Of a stretch of 64,000 nucleotides of DNA, positions 25,001-36,500 are shown piece after piece (position 1 is the stretch's first letter; each line of letters starts with the position of its first letter). The stretch comes from Heliopora coerulea (lineage: Eukaryota > Cnidaria > Anthozoa > Scleralcyonacea > Helioporidae): contig JASJOG010000137.1 of the NCBI GenBank assembly GCA_030142905.1, positions 310,001 through 374,000 on the forward strand, in the 5' to 3' direction. The position numbers were made by a program, and so were the translations under genes. Below the pieces are notes generated by a model. That model saw only the letters and a list, made by a program, of their open reading frames with translations. It had not been told where the DNA came from and searched no databases.

Positions 25001-28000
25001 CATATATAAAACTCTTCAAAAAAATTTAAATTACAAAAATTACCTAAAAATCATTCATAATATTCACTAGTATAATTGAAAATAAAAAACATTTCACTAC
25101 CATTAGTTTTAAGATTTGGCAGATAAAAGCAGTTTTTCTTCCTCAACCAGCTAGTGTACGAACTTATCTTAGGTAGCAGTAAATTTAATTTATTAGAGTA
25201 ATTATTAACAATATCATCAAAAAGTTGGCGTTGGTGGGGTATGGTAAGATTGGACATCTGCCCCCTACTGTTAATTCATTTCTCTAGATCTTTAGTCTTC
25301 AACATAGATAGCATGGAGTCATTTGTCACGTGCCGCTGTCCCTAGCATTTTTGGCCATGATTATAGTTTCGCAGTCGTTCGGCAACTACCATACTGATGA
25401 TCGGTTGAGAAGTTTGAAATTATTTGGTTTATAAGTCTTCAAGGCACTTGAGGCCGACAGATGTTGAGAAAATCTTCTAACGCCCATAATCGCAAGTGCA
25501 AGGCAGACTTAAACTTTGTCGTCATAAGTGGTATCTCCTGATTAATAAGAAGTTTTTTCTACTGTCTTTAAAGTTCAAAGCATCCCGCCACGACGAGTTT
25601 GTCTGGAGTATGACAGCCCTATTGAGAATGAACTTGAAAATAACAACACGTTGAAGAAGAGGAAATGTTCAGAATCTCAGAATATGTGCTTCATCTTATG
25701 GAAACGAGAGGTCAGAAACGGCGAGGAGCGTATTGCTGTCCTCAAACGAGGCTGCTGGAGCTACGAAAACAACGAAAAGGAAGCATGTAGCAACACCAAC
25801 TGCGTTTCACTAGGTTCATACGACAGACCAAATAACACAGAATTTTGCTGCTGTCAAAGAGATTTATGCAACAGAGTGATCAAATTTATCGGGACATTTA
25901 CCAGAACAGAGAAGAGTCATCCTTCGTCATCACAAGGTTTGCAACGTTACACTTAACCTAATTAGCATTTCGAAAAAATTTTCTTAAATTCAACCCAAGC
26001 ACATTTAATTTTTATGCATCTCAAATCCATTCTTAAGAGAATGTGTTAAGAATCTTTCACTTACATCGAGTAATTAAATCCTTCCGAGGTGAAGCGAATT
26101 AAATGCCAAGAAGAGCTCAGAAATTTCATTCTCAAACTCATTAATGATTCGTGAAGAAAATACAAAGGCATTTCGTATGTGTATGCACAGCAGTGGTAAA
26201 TTCACAAGTTTGTCTGTAATGTCAGTCTACTGCGCGAGGGTCTGGGTCCAAGCCATATAATTGACTCCAAAACCGTATTTTATGCGATTTTCAAACAATT
26301 CGAATACGGTTGAAAAACTCGACTATTGCCTCGTTTTTAACTCCCTTTTTGGTGTTAGTAGATCAAATCAAAAACTCGTTATCGTGCATCATACAATACA
26401 TCAAACATTTGACAAAATCAGCACTAAGCCTTCAGGTCTAATCATAACTTAACGGCAGGAAAAAGCATGTTTTGCCGCGGAGTTAACGTATATCTTGTGT
26501 AGCTATAAGTAGCTGTCATTTATTTGGTATTCATGGAGTCGGAGAGATTATTAGAGAAAAGAGTTCCTACCATGGATTGCAAGCCTGGCCTTCCAATCTC
26601 AGCCGAGAACATAATCAAAGCATTGCCTGAAGGCAAACAACCCGTAATGAAATTGTCTAATAAGGCTGAAAAGGAATTTAAATCATTAATGAAAAATCTG
26701 ATTGATTTCCTGCAATTATCGTTTGTGCCATTCTTAAAATATGTACTCAGCGGAAGAAACATTCCATATTACAGTATAGTATTTTATTATCTCCTACATC
26801 ATTAGTGGAACCTCAATACAGTTGTGTATATTAATCTTTTTCAAACAAGGTTTGCAAGACACAGAGAAGGAAGAAAATCTTGTTTTAACCGGAATAATGT
26901 CTTCAGCCACCGTAATCATGATTCTGGTCAGTGGAATAGTAGCAACGTTATTTTGGAAAAGAAAAAGATTACAAAAAGAGGTTGTGCGTTCCAACAATGG
27001 CACCAATCTCCCATTTCATTCTGACCTAAAACACGCAAGACTTATCTGCCTAATCAGTCGAGGGAAATTTGGTGAAATCTGGCAGGGAACCGTCAATTCT
27101 AAAGTTGTGGCGATAAAAAAGTTTGATATGTCTCACAAAAATAGCTGGGCTCGTGAGAAAGAAATTTACAGTTTAGGATTGGAGCACCCTGGTATTTTAA
27201 AGGTGAATGATCAAACCCAGCATAAATTTGGTATTCTACCGCTTCATTACTATCTCAATTCTCTTTCATGAATATGTTGCGTGCCGTGGCGTGGTATGAA
27301 ATGGCTATCGTCGAATTGAATTAGATTGCGTACTTAACCTTTCGCCCTGAGTTCGGCAGTGCAATATTGCAATGTATTGGGTTTCGTCCTACATATTGCA
27401 TGGTAGATGCGGAATTTCTATTTTATGTGATGCAAAGTGTGTTCCATATTATTTTATAACATATATTCAATTAATGTAACCACATTTTTGTTCGACTGTT
27501 GCGCTTTCTCATTTTCCCGATAGTAGCATGCTCTCCCTCATTCGTGAATAAATCTCAACACTTACCAATATTTAACAATTATTGGATAATACTTGATATC
27601 ATGCGAAAGTCGAATCCAATAATTGTTTTACTATACAATTATAAATTGAGGAAGACTCCGCCATGACATTACTGGCAGTTAAGAAAAGCTTGTCAGGTTA
27701 ACAATTACGTCACCTACAGACAATTTTTGATGTCTTGTAGGTGGCGAGACATCGAGAATTGTCTGTAGGTTTTTAACCAATCAGATTTTAGCAGTATTGC
27801 ATAATAACTATATTTAACTGGACTGCTGGAGAGCCCAAAAAGAGTGTTCCCAAAATTATGGCGTCAATTATGAGTCGTTGCACTGATGTCACCCGTTGCT
27901 GGTCGATATTACTGTCTCGGGTTATTATCAAAGACCAGACAGGTTTATGGAACAAAGCGAAACCTGGAGACTGAAAACCAAACGAATGTTCGACATTTGA

Positions 28001-31000
28001 CAAGCTTCAGACCAAGGCATTTCAGATAAAAAATTCAACTTGTTGAAAGATTACTCGAACGACATTTAGAAGAATGAAAACAGATTTCAAGACTTCTCAG
28101 AGTTTACCTGAAGATAAAAAAACATACGTCTATTCATTGTTTTCATCTCAAGGCTATATTGCTCTTTCTGTAGCCGAATCTGAAGCGGCGAAAGCAGCAA
28201 AAAAGGCACCTAGTTTTATTACTTGTTCACTTATGGGTCTTCTAATCAGATATTTTTACTTTGAACCAACGGTTTATTCCATGTGAAAGTTATTTCCCAG
28301 AAAAAACGTTTGTTTGTACAGAAAACGAAATACAGATAAAAAATGAATCACAAGCTTATTCCTGAAATCTTATCACCAAAACTAGTCCGAATTAATAAGT
28401 AAAAACTCGTTTACTCTCTTCAAATACTCTTAACTAGTGAGGCGAATACTTCTTATGACCCTGGTTGCACAACTAACGATGACCGAACGGCGAAGAAATG
28501 ACAACACTCTGCTCGTACGTGTTTCGTAAAGGACTCGTAAATCGCCAACATTTCGGCGTATAAATACAGATCAGCGGTCGCTGCCATGAACAAAAAGACC
28601 CATACATTTCATTGCAGGCGCCTTCCTTTGTTACGCAGTCCAGTTATATATAAATCAGTTAGTGATCCATCTTTTGTTAAAATTAAATTGGGTTTATAAT
28701 CATATCCACAAGTGTTAAAACAATTACTTTTATAAGGACAAATGAGGTATCACATTCAACAACAATAACAAATTCAAGACAAAAATGAGCTATGATATGG
28801 TGTGTGGGGGCATAGAATTTGGCACGGTATGATAAGGTACTGTATGTTATGGTGTGGTGTCAGTGGTATGTATTTGTGTAACGTGTTATAGTGTGATAGA
28901 GGATATCTTTGTGTGCTGTGATTAATGTAGTGTGGTATATGTTATGGCATGCAGTGGGGTGGGGTCGTGTAATGCGGTATGGTTGGTCTGACATGGAATT
29001 GTAAGATTTGATATTGTTGTTAAATGTGATTAATGTGATTTGGTAAGTATGGCGTGATGTGGTGCAGTTCATAGAATGGCATGCCGTGGTGTAGTGTAAT
29101 GTAGTCTGATGTCATGCAGTTTGATTTATATGGTGCAGAGTGGTATTATGTAGTTTGGTGCTACATGGTTCTGGCCATAAACGTGAAACATATGTTTAAT
29201 TATCAGCAACAGTCGCCCTTGTCAACAATACAAGTTATTAAACAGCATGCATTACAAAATTTCCCCAAGCACATATTTTAATGTCTTTGCAGTTTTTTGG
29301 AGCTTCCGTTCATTACGAGAAAGATAATATGAGCTTCATCCTAGTTGTTGAGTATCATCCGAGGGGTTCACTTAGACATTTTTTAAGGTCGACAACTTTC
29401 CCATGGCAAGAAATGTGTAAGATGAGCTATTCCATAGCAGAGGCACTGGCGTACCTCCATGGAGAAGTAGGTAAGAAATTTGTCCTTTTGGTATGACACA
29501 TTTTAGCTGACTAGACCTACTTCACATATTCAATTTTCCTGTTTCATGATTACAATACAGTTTTTGCTCTTAGTTTGAAATGCAGAAATTTGATAATTAC
29601 ATTTCAACTCTACAGAAGTCAGGATTATACATCACGAACAAAAAATTACAACACGTTCTCTGACCAAAGAATTTATTGTTACGAGTGTTCGGTCGCTAGA
29701 CTGAAACTTTTTGTTTACCCGTTGAAGGTTGCAGTCTGGCAACCAAAAGCTTGTAACAACAAATTCTTTGATCAGAGAACGTGTTATAATTTTTTGTTCG
29801 TGATACCAAAGATGATTTTGATCTTGGGATGTTTAGTATCGGAAGGTGTTTTTCCAGCCATAAATTTGTCATAATTTCTTTTAATTAGTGGAAAGATATG
29901 GTTAAAAATACAATCGCCATATTTTGCAGCACTGTCTTGACATATGAAACAAATCAAAGTATATCAGGAACGAAGAGAGATATGGAAGAGTTGTAAAGAC
30001 CTTGTTTTATCGGTTTCAGAGATTTTTAAATTGAAACAAATTAATTTTCAGTTCATATCCACATTAAAAATATTGAATGACTCATCTTAATAAATCATAT
30101 TTGAGATTCCGAGATCCAATAATAACGTATTTTTTTTTTCCCAATTCTTAGCGACAGTGGGCAAAGAACTTCCGTGCATTGTTCACCGTGATATTACAAG
30201 TGAAAATATTCTTGTGAAGGAGGATGGTTTTTGTGTACTCTGTGACTTAGGTCTATCTCGTGTAATGTCAGCCCAAGAAGACAAAGGACATATAGACTGT
30301 CATGAACGTCATAAGGTGGGACCAAACATGCTTTTGATATCAAGCATTGTTTTAATTTTGAAGGGAATAGACCTTACACACTCCAGTTAAGCATCTACAT
30401 CGTTCTTTTGAAATAGAGGAAAATAAAAGTAAACCAATATGAATTTATTCACAAATAGGGCATTATTTGATATTCTTTTGGATGTATAATCGGTTAGTGC
30501 AAAATAAAATGCTATCCCAAAAACAATATCTTGAAAACTTGATAGATTAAAATCAAGATGAATATCAATCAGTGACATTTCGAAATTATTTAAAAGTCAT
30601 CATCAGACCAATTAACTTATTTACCTCTACCCTTGGATGTCAGTTACCATTTTAACACAGGAGTGGTTGATTACGACTATAGATAAAAATAATTACAAAT
30701 AAACAGCCACTTTTCAAATACTCTTGACAGAGTTTTCAAATACTCTTTCACCACTTGTCCGACAATGGATATATTTCGTCGTATAGTAGATACCTTCACT
30801 CAGTGGTATCCGACCGACTGTTACTATAATTACCTAGAGCATTTCAAACTGCAATACTCAAAACAACTCTTTGCATCACTGCAGGTTGGTTCTCTGAGAT
30901 ATATGGCACCAGAAGCGTTAGAAGGTCATATCAATCTCAACGATGTTGTTGCTCAATTGAAGCAAATAGACATTTATGCTTTGGGAATTGTTTTGTGGGA

Positions 31001-34000
31001 AATTTCCACAAGGTGTCAAGATATATGTAAAGGTAAAATGAATTTTTAATTTATCGCATTCAAACTGCCATCAAAGAGACCGAAACATACGATCGTTTAG
31101 GCATACGTTAAGTTTCATTAAGAAGAATTCGAGTACTTCTACATGTTATTTTTTTTTTAATGAACTTTTACAGACTTTGAGAATTCCATTTAAAGCATAC
31201 AAAACCCCAAAACGATTAGCGGAAGACCTTACTTTGCAATATTTAACATAGATTCAATAATTTGCATTACGTATCTTTCTATATAGGTCATGTAGTCCCA
31301 AAATTTCGTTTGCCTTTTGAAGAACTGGAAAGTGACCCTACATCCCACACTATAAAGAACTGTGTTTTAGCAAGAAAGGCACGCCCATCTTTTCTAGATA
31401 TTTGGAATGCAAATGACCAGGTTGGTTTAGTCTTCGTTTAGTAGCCGAGAACGATAGAGTAAAGTGCAGAGATAAAGAAGTTTTTGTTCCTTCAATGTTT
31501 GCTGAAAGTGTTTTCTAATCAAAATACTTTTTTAAAAATCTTAGTCTTTTCACTGAAATTAACTATTGCAAACCACGTCACTTCGTTACTAATCTTTTCT
31601 TTCAACTACTGGAGAAGTTGAAAGGATACGTATTTGACAAGTCATATCCTCAACTAATTTTCAACAATTATAATATGATTTTGCAAACGCCTTCCGCATC
31701 ATAACTTTACTTATCAGGGCCGGCGGAAGCACATAAAAGTTGGTCCGGCCAAGTGGGAGAATACGAGCACCGCAGGTGGGAGACTCCGAGCACCGAAGGC
31801 GCGAGCATGTAGGGGGCTCCGGGGGCATGCTCCCCCGGAAAATTTTAAAAATGTAACACCTCTAAAACGCGATTTACAGCATTTTTAGGCCAAAAGTATT
31901 ATAATTCTGTTACATTGTAGGGCAAAAAATCTAAACCGTGGAGTTCTATTTTGCATAACTCAGTTCGTTGTCTGACACAACAAACTTTTTTATTTTTTAA
32001 AAGAATTATTCTTTTTAAAAAATCCATTTTTGTCGAAAGTTGGTCTGCCCATGGCCGGACCAACTGGACCGGCTCCGCCAGCCCTGCTTATCAGCATGTA
32101 TCCAATACAAAGCCAGCTGTGATGGCAGATGAGAGACCAGGTGGAAATAGCTATTTCAAAATTTTATATGGGCAAGCAAAACAAAAGAAGCTGGGAGAGC
32201 CATATGCGCAACAATGTAGAACTTAATTTATTGCAAAATTATCTGCATAGCATGCGTTCAATTAGAGCAATATAATAGAGAACCATTCAGTTCGTTCGGT
32301 ATTTTTAGGGATCACAGAATATTTTGACAAACTTAAAAAGTGAATCAAAATGACAGACAGTAATAGTATAAGTTCGTGCAAGATGCGCGGGTTGGTATAT
32401 TTTAGATAAGAGATCTATTAATCGGCCGATTTTGTATAAATGTAATTGAATTTGAAGACAATTTTCTTCTTGTTCAGATTAAGGCAGGTTTTTGCTTTGT
32501 CTTCCAATCCGTATTTCTGGCAATCATGAAGGGACAAATGACGTCATTATCAATTAATAAAGTGCTGACTTGCAATAATTTGCTTGTTTGAGATTTTTCC
32601 TTCTGGTTCTACTTTTAGTTTTAAGACAGAAGCGAAATGAAAAGTTAGTTTGCTGTGTTCGAAAGATTTATCAAAATTATAAATAATGACTTCTACAGTT
32701 ACATATCGCTTCGTTGTTAAGTATTTAGAATTATTTGATATGAAAATGAGACAACATATCACGTCAAATTAGGACATAGCGTTGTGATTTATCGATAAAT
32801 CAAGGTACAACTCTGGGATAATTCAAATCGTTTGAGACTTGGGATATGAATGCATCTCATCACATTAAGCATAAAAATTGTGCTGCCGTTTATGTCACCA
32901 AAGGCCATGTGGTATACGTGCATGTCAAGATTCAAATGATATCATTGGACTCAAAGATATAAATAGTTTCTCAATTGTTTACAATTAACTTAATATCATG
33001 GATTGTCTCCTTCATATGTCAAATAAGCTTAAAAATCTCAAAAAGAAAGTGAATTGTGAAAGACCTGCAATTATTCCCTTTCAGCTGAGGAATAACTAAA
33101 AAAAATTGACATATAAAACAGGATTGAGGATTAAAAATTGGATTAACAATTTTTTGCACTTCATAGACATCTTAAAGTTGAGCTTTCGTAAGGTTCTGAA
33201 GCGTCTCAAGCCAGGCGTTATCGCTACACCGTAAAAATGCCCTTTACGTGTTGTCATTAGGGTCTCGATGGCGTGAAGTATACTAACGGAAACTACATTT
33301 GCGAGCGCTCCTTGAATTTTATATAAAATTCCCAAGCACTTTACTATTGTTACAGTCGCTAAGGTTCCTTAAACTTCCTGATGGGAAGTTCGCGAAAACA
33401 CGTGAATTTCAAGGACTTGGTCCTCCGCCATATTCTTTTCCCTAACGAAAAATACAGTTTTCAGTCCCTGGAATATTCTCGATACTATCCTTGCTCTCTA
33501 GACACGACATTATCGTAAGAACTTCAACGTTTTCATGAAGACATTGACACTGAAGTCTGGTTTCTATCAAACTGTAACTGCAAACGATGTGCCATATTAT
33601 GATGAATGACCCCCAGGAATGGATGACCCTGTCCCACTTATCTCTAGTGATCATTGACCAGTTCAGGGTATCAATTACCCATCAAAAATTGAAATTTATC
33701 CTAACCAGATCCAAATCCCACATCCTAATCCAGTTCTTAATTCAAACCCTAATCCTAACTCTAATCCTACCCCAATTTCTAACTGTAATGCTGGTTGTGC
33801 TATTGTTGGCTTCAGGAGTCATTCAAACCAGTGAATTGACTGCATTGAGTGACTGGAAACTGAGTTTTAGGTCCCCAGGCGCAGAGCCGTACCTATGTGG
33901 TAATTTGTCTGGGGCAAATGCTATTGAAGACGCCCCCTCTGCCTTCTATAATATACCCCAAGCTCTTTATATTATAATGGTATACCAATACTACCTGTAT

Positions 34001-35941
34001 ACAACTAAACGAGGTACTTCAATAAAAAACAAGTACTTTTTGTTTTTACCGTTGTACTTCAAAATGTAATTGAAAATTTAAAATAGGCGCTTCCAAGTCT
34101 TGATAGCTGCAAACTCGTCAATTAACGATGAGAACTCGAGACATTGATTTAACATTTTGTTCAGCTTTGCAAAATATTTTTGAAATATAGAAAAAAAGGC
34201 CAAAAAGGTCGAACTTTTGTTTGTGAAAATGTCGCCCCATGAAATTTTGCGTCCGGGGCAAGTATCCCAGTAGCCTCCCTCCTTTGTACGGCACTGACCA
34301 GACGTAACTCATCTTCAAAATACAGGCGACATCCACCTGAAACGAGTAAACAACATCAGCGCAGATGACCCTCCATCTTTATTATTATTTTGTTTACCTT
34401 CCGTTTATCTGATTGGCTACATTTACCTTCCATCTTCTTCGAACACAAAACACCAAGTGTTTTCGATGTCACCTCACATTTTACTCTGATGCGAACCTTT
34501 GGTTCGAAACGTGTGTGTCATGTTTTCTCGTTTTTTGGTACATTTATACGTTTAAACTTTTTCTACTTCGTTACGATTCAACTCTAGTTGGAGTGCTATA
34601 GTCAAGTTTAAGACGCTGTTGCACCGCGCGATTTTATACCACGTAGTTGTCATCCTGATGTATGCATTTCACTCAAGCGAACATCGAGGGTGAATTGGAG
34701 CCAACCAATCACAAAAAGGAACATGGCTGAGAGCACTCTCGTGAGTTATCGCATACACCAGGATGACAATCGCACGACCAAAAACCGCACGTATAACAGC
34801 GGCTTTGCGAAAAGCAGTGAACGTGTCTGAGGTTGTCACTGGCAGGTGTAATACTTAAGTTCATTCAGCACTTGAACTGAGAGAACTGACTGCGGGTGAT
34901 TAAAAGCAAGAATTGAAAATTAGTAGCAACTTTCACAGTTAAAAGTTTACATTGAAGTATTTTCTAAATTAGGGAACGCACGGATGAGGAAATTCACAAC
35001 TTTACTGACTTATGTATTTTAAATCCAAAATAACACAAAACATCCTAATTTGCAAGGGTAACTTTCGGAGTAGGACATTAAACGCGAATGCCTCAACATG
35101 TTCGAATTACTTTCGTGAACGCTCAAAAATTGGGAAAGCGAGCTGTGAATATTTAGCGCGCGAGGCTGAGTGAGTCACGAAAAGGGCTGCGAGCTAATGT
35201 TGAAAATACTGGTATGCTAATTCCAGTTAGTAACTGAAGAACTTTAATAACTTCGCTGTACAGAGGAGACAGATGTAAATGGTCGACGAGCAAAAAAGAG
35301 AGCTCAGTGTGTCCTGACCTTTTGCGAGACAAAAGAGAACTAACTTTTTATTGTCTGTGCTAGGAGAGTTATAAGTATTTTTATTCTTAAGTATCGGAAA
35401 TGTGTGGGTTAGTAAGAATGATGAAGGAGTGTAAAAGGAAGGTCCGTGGTAAGATAAACTAATTAGTGCATCAAAAATTTACATGGGCGTGCATAAAGTC
35501 GTTTCCTTATCTGATTGTGTCGGCTACAACCGGTATACATAAAAACTAAAAATAAAATAATTAAATTAATCGCAAGGCAATGTTCCAATTAATTTAAGCA
35601 CGCGATGTTTATGACTAATAATGAGGAGGCGCTACAAATAAACAGGTAAATTGGTTCAGCATTTACTGAACACTATCTTTAGCAACCTCAGTACGTTTTC
35701 AAATTTTATCCCTGAGTTAAACCTGATCGATCACCGAACAACCGGGCCATGGTCTAAAACAAAAATGAAGGATTATTTTACCCAGATCAGTTAACGTGCC
35801 TAAAGCATATCTTCTATTTTATAGAGTGTTAAGAACCTCGAAGAATTAATAGAGGAATGCTGGGACCAAGATGCTGAAGCTAGATTGTCAGCTTCCTGTG
35901 TTTGTCAACGAATTATCCAACTCAAACAATATCATATATGA
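22045..35941 (+). CDS. BMPR2-like type II TGF-beta-superfamily receptor Ser/Thr kinase, complete, 8 exons
   Basis: Coding exons: 22045-22111, 25574-25936, 26850-27202, 29293-29470, 30152-30315, 30885-31032, 31287-31420 and 35825-35941. All introns are GT-AG and the phases (1,1,0,1,0,1,0) join without a break into 507 aa. Residues 1-22 form a signal peptide. Residues 23-143 are a three-finger ectodomain with ten cysteines, including the GCW and FCCC..DLCN boxes of type II receptors. A membrane helix spans about 155-178. The kinase has Lys233 in VAIKK, HRD Asp334, Asn339, a DLG triad (Asp352) instead of DFG, and MAPE at 382-385. The closing CWDQDAEARLSA and the YMAPEALEG..N segment match BMPR2 best. 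Known role: binding BMP/activin ligands and phosphorylating type I receptors at the plasma membrane. It ends just after the kinase domain and lacks the long BMPR2 tail. An ACVR2/AMHR2-type assignment is the alternative. Confidence 0.93.
22600..22990. mobile_element. fold-back element with telomere-like core in receptor intron 1
   Basis: Inverted arms: 22706-22765 (ttctaaattttagaatgacg, cagattgtaatctg) and about 22845-22905 (cagattacaatctgg, gttattctaaac). The loop contains ttagg-type repeats at 22813-22834. A duplicated accctataagcgttttacaa lies just past the right arm. Non-coding. Confidence 0.6.
23762..24115. mobile_element. hAT-like MITE in receptor intron 1
   Basis: The ends are CAGTGGCGCACCCAAGGA and its near inverse TCCTTGGTGCGCCGTTG. 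Flanking octamers gacgaaaa and gaagaaaa agree at 7 of 8 positions, as expected for an old 8-bp target duplication. The element is 354 bp with no transposase frame. Confidence 0.7.
24283..24935. repeat. dispersed repeat in receptor intron 1
   Basis: It starts at cagtggcgtaggaag, a phrase related to hAT-type MITE ends, and carries aggggggtc near 24313. Positions 24700-24790 are the inverse of 17144-17222. Probably a decayed non-autonomous DNA transposon; the right boundary is not certain. Confidence 0.45.
26524..26805 (+). other. unassigned open frame inside receptor intron 2
   Basis: From ATG 26533 the frame runs to a stop near 26803. It contains a hydrophilic, protein-like stretch (PGLPISAENIIKALPEGKQP, NKAEKEFKSLMKNLIDFL) before a less convincing tail. 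It is in the sense orientation of the gene, but no acceptor is placed to include it. It could be a transposon remnant, a retained ORF or an unused cassette exon. I do not recognise the peptide. Confidence 0.25.
27550..27790. mobile_element. two small inverted-repeat elements in receptor intron 3
   Basis: caatatttaacaattattgg and ccaataattgtt form an inverted pair at 27565-27627. cacctacagacaatt and gaattgtctgtagg form another at about 27710-27770. Both are MITE-like and non-coding. Confidence 0.45.
28795..29165. repeat. GT-rich cryptic simple repeat in receptor intron 3
   Basis: Strand-asymmetric sequence built from many imperfect tggtatg / gtggtgt / tgtagt words with few C residues. No fixed period. 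It looks like a degenerate simple-sequence tract rather than a gene. Confidence 0.55.
29631..29804. mobile_element. fold-back element with 52-bp arms in receptor intron 4
   Basis: Left arm 29631-29682 and right arm 29753-29804 are reverse complements with only a few mismatches. They begin atcacgaacaaaaaattac and end ataattttttgttcgtgat. The 70-bp loop has no coding capacity. When transcribed with the gene it would form a long hairpin. Confidence 0.7.
31715..32086. mobile_element. hAT-like MITE in receptor intron 7
   Basis: Ends CAGGGCCGGCGGAAGC and GGCTCCGCCAGCCCTG are inverted. cttat flanks both sides (31710-31714 and 32087-32091); reading the left end as starting at GGCC gives an 8-bp match, cttatcag. 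372 bp, non-coding. Confidence 0.7.
33700..33795. repeat. degenerate telomere-like CCTAA tract in receptor intron 7
   Basis: A run of about 80 bases is made of cctaatcc / ccctaatcctaactctaatc words, a decayed form of the metazoan telomere repeat. A second, shorter tract with the opposite strand motif is in intron 1 near 22813. These are interstitial remnants. Confidence 0.5.
33882..34296. mobile_element. decayed hAT-like MITE in receptor intron 7
   Basis: Ends CAGAGCCGTACC and TTGTACGGCACTG are inverted repeats. Flanking octamers cccaggcg and accagacg agree at 6 of 8 positions, fitting an old duplication. About 415 bp, no intact frame. Confidence 0.55.
34395..34580 (+). mobile_element. Penelope-type terminal repeat piece with hammerhead-like core
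   Basis: Homologous to 60890-61060. Positions 34486-34514 read ctgatg, a stem gaacc/ggttc closed by ttt, then gaaacgtg. This is the order of a small hammerhead ribozyme (CUGAUGA, stem II, GAAA). The last A of CUGAUGA is changed to C, so activity is unlikely. Penelope-like elements are known to carry small hammerhead variants. Confidence 0.45.
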
Positions 35942-36235
35942 CCAACCCTCGATAGAATTAAAAGAACCCAAGAAGACGAAGAAACTCGTCTTGTGAAGTC
36001 CCAAAATATACTGACCTCTTACCTTCTCCAACTCCCATTAACCAACTGCTCTAACCACTGACCTCTACAATTGAACACCAACCTCTAAAGTGGACAACAC
36101 GTGTTCTTACTATCCATTTTATTACGATCTAAATATGCAATCATTTTCTTGTAATGCTTAATCTCAGTCATGCAACTCATTAAGAATTCCTGACGAAAAT
36201 ACAAAGGAAAATCATAACCGTGTCATATCTTTGGA
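35942..36235. other. 3' flank of the receptor gene
   Basis: Presumed 3' untranslated region and downstream sequence. No AATAAA is placed convincingly and no other gene is seen. Confidence 0.35.
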
Positions 36236-36259
36236 TGTGATAAAAGCTCGCTTGCTTTT

Positions 36260-36500
36260 CTCGGCGTAGGACCAATTCATATGAGCCGGGACAGCCCGGT
36301 TCGGTGGGACAATTCACTTGCGTGAGACCCGTCTGTCCTTACTATCTTATATGAAAAATTCTTTTGTGTTGGAACACGACCAAGCCCGGAAAGGCAAGAT
36401 CCCACCGTGGATAAGTGGGATTTCGGTGAAGTGGGATGAAAATTTGTCATATGAACGCGTCATCCCGTGAGACCGGGATGGAAATATTTTGCCTGTTTAA
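36260..36500. mobile_element. MITE with catatgagccgggac-type inverted ends
   Basis: catatgagccgggacagcccgg at the left is partly mirrored by tcatatgaacgcgtcatcccg and gagaccgggatgg at the right, with repeated gtgggat words inside. A related sequence lies at 60340-60535. Non-coding. Confidence 0.5.

Noticed and set aside
33587..34069. 160-codon plus-strand frame in receptor intron 7
   Set aside because: It runs through a telomere-like tract and a hAT-type MITE; its hydrophobic part is translated simple repeat.
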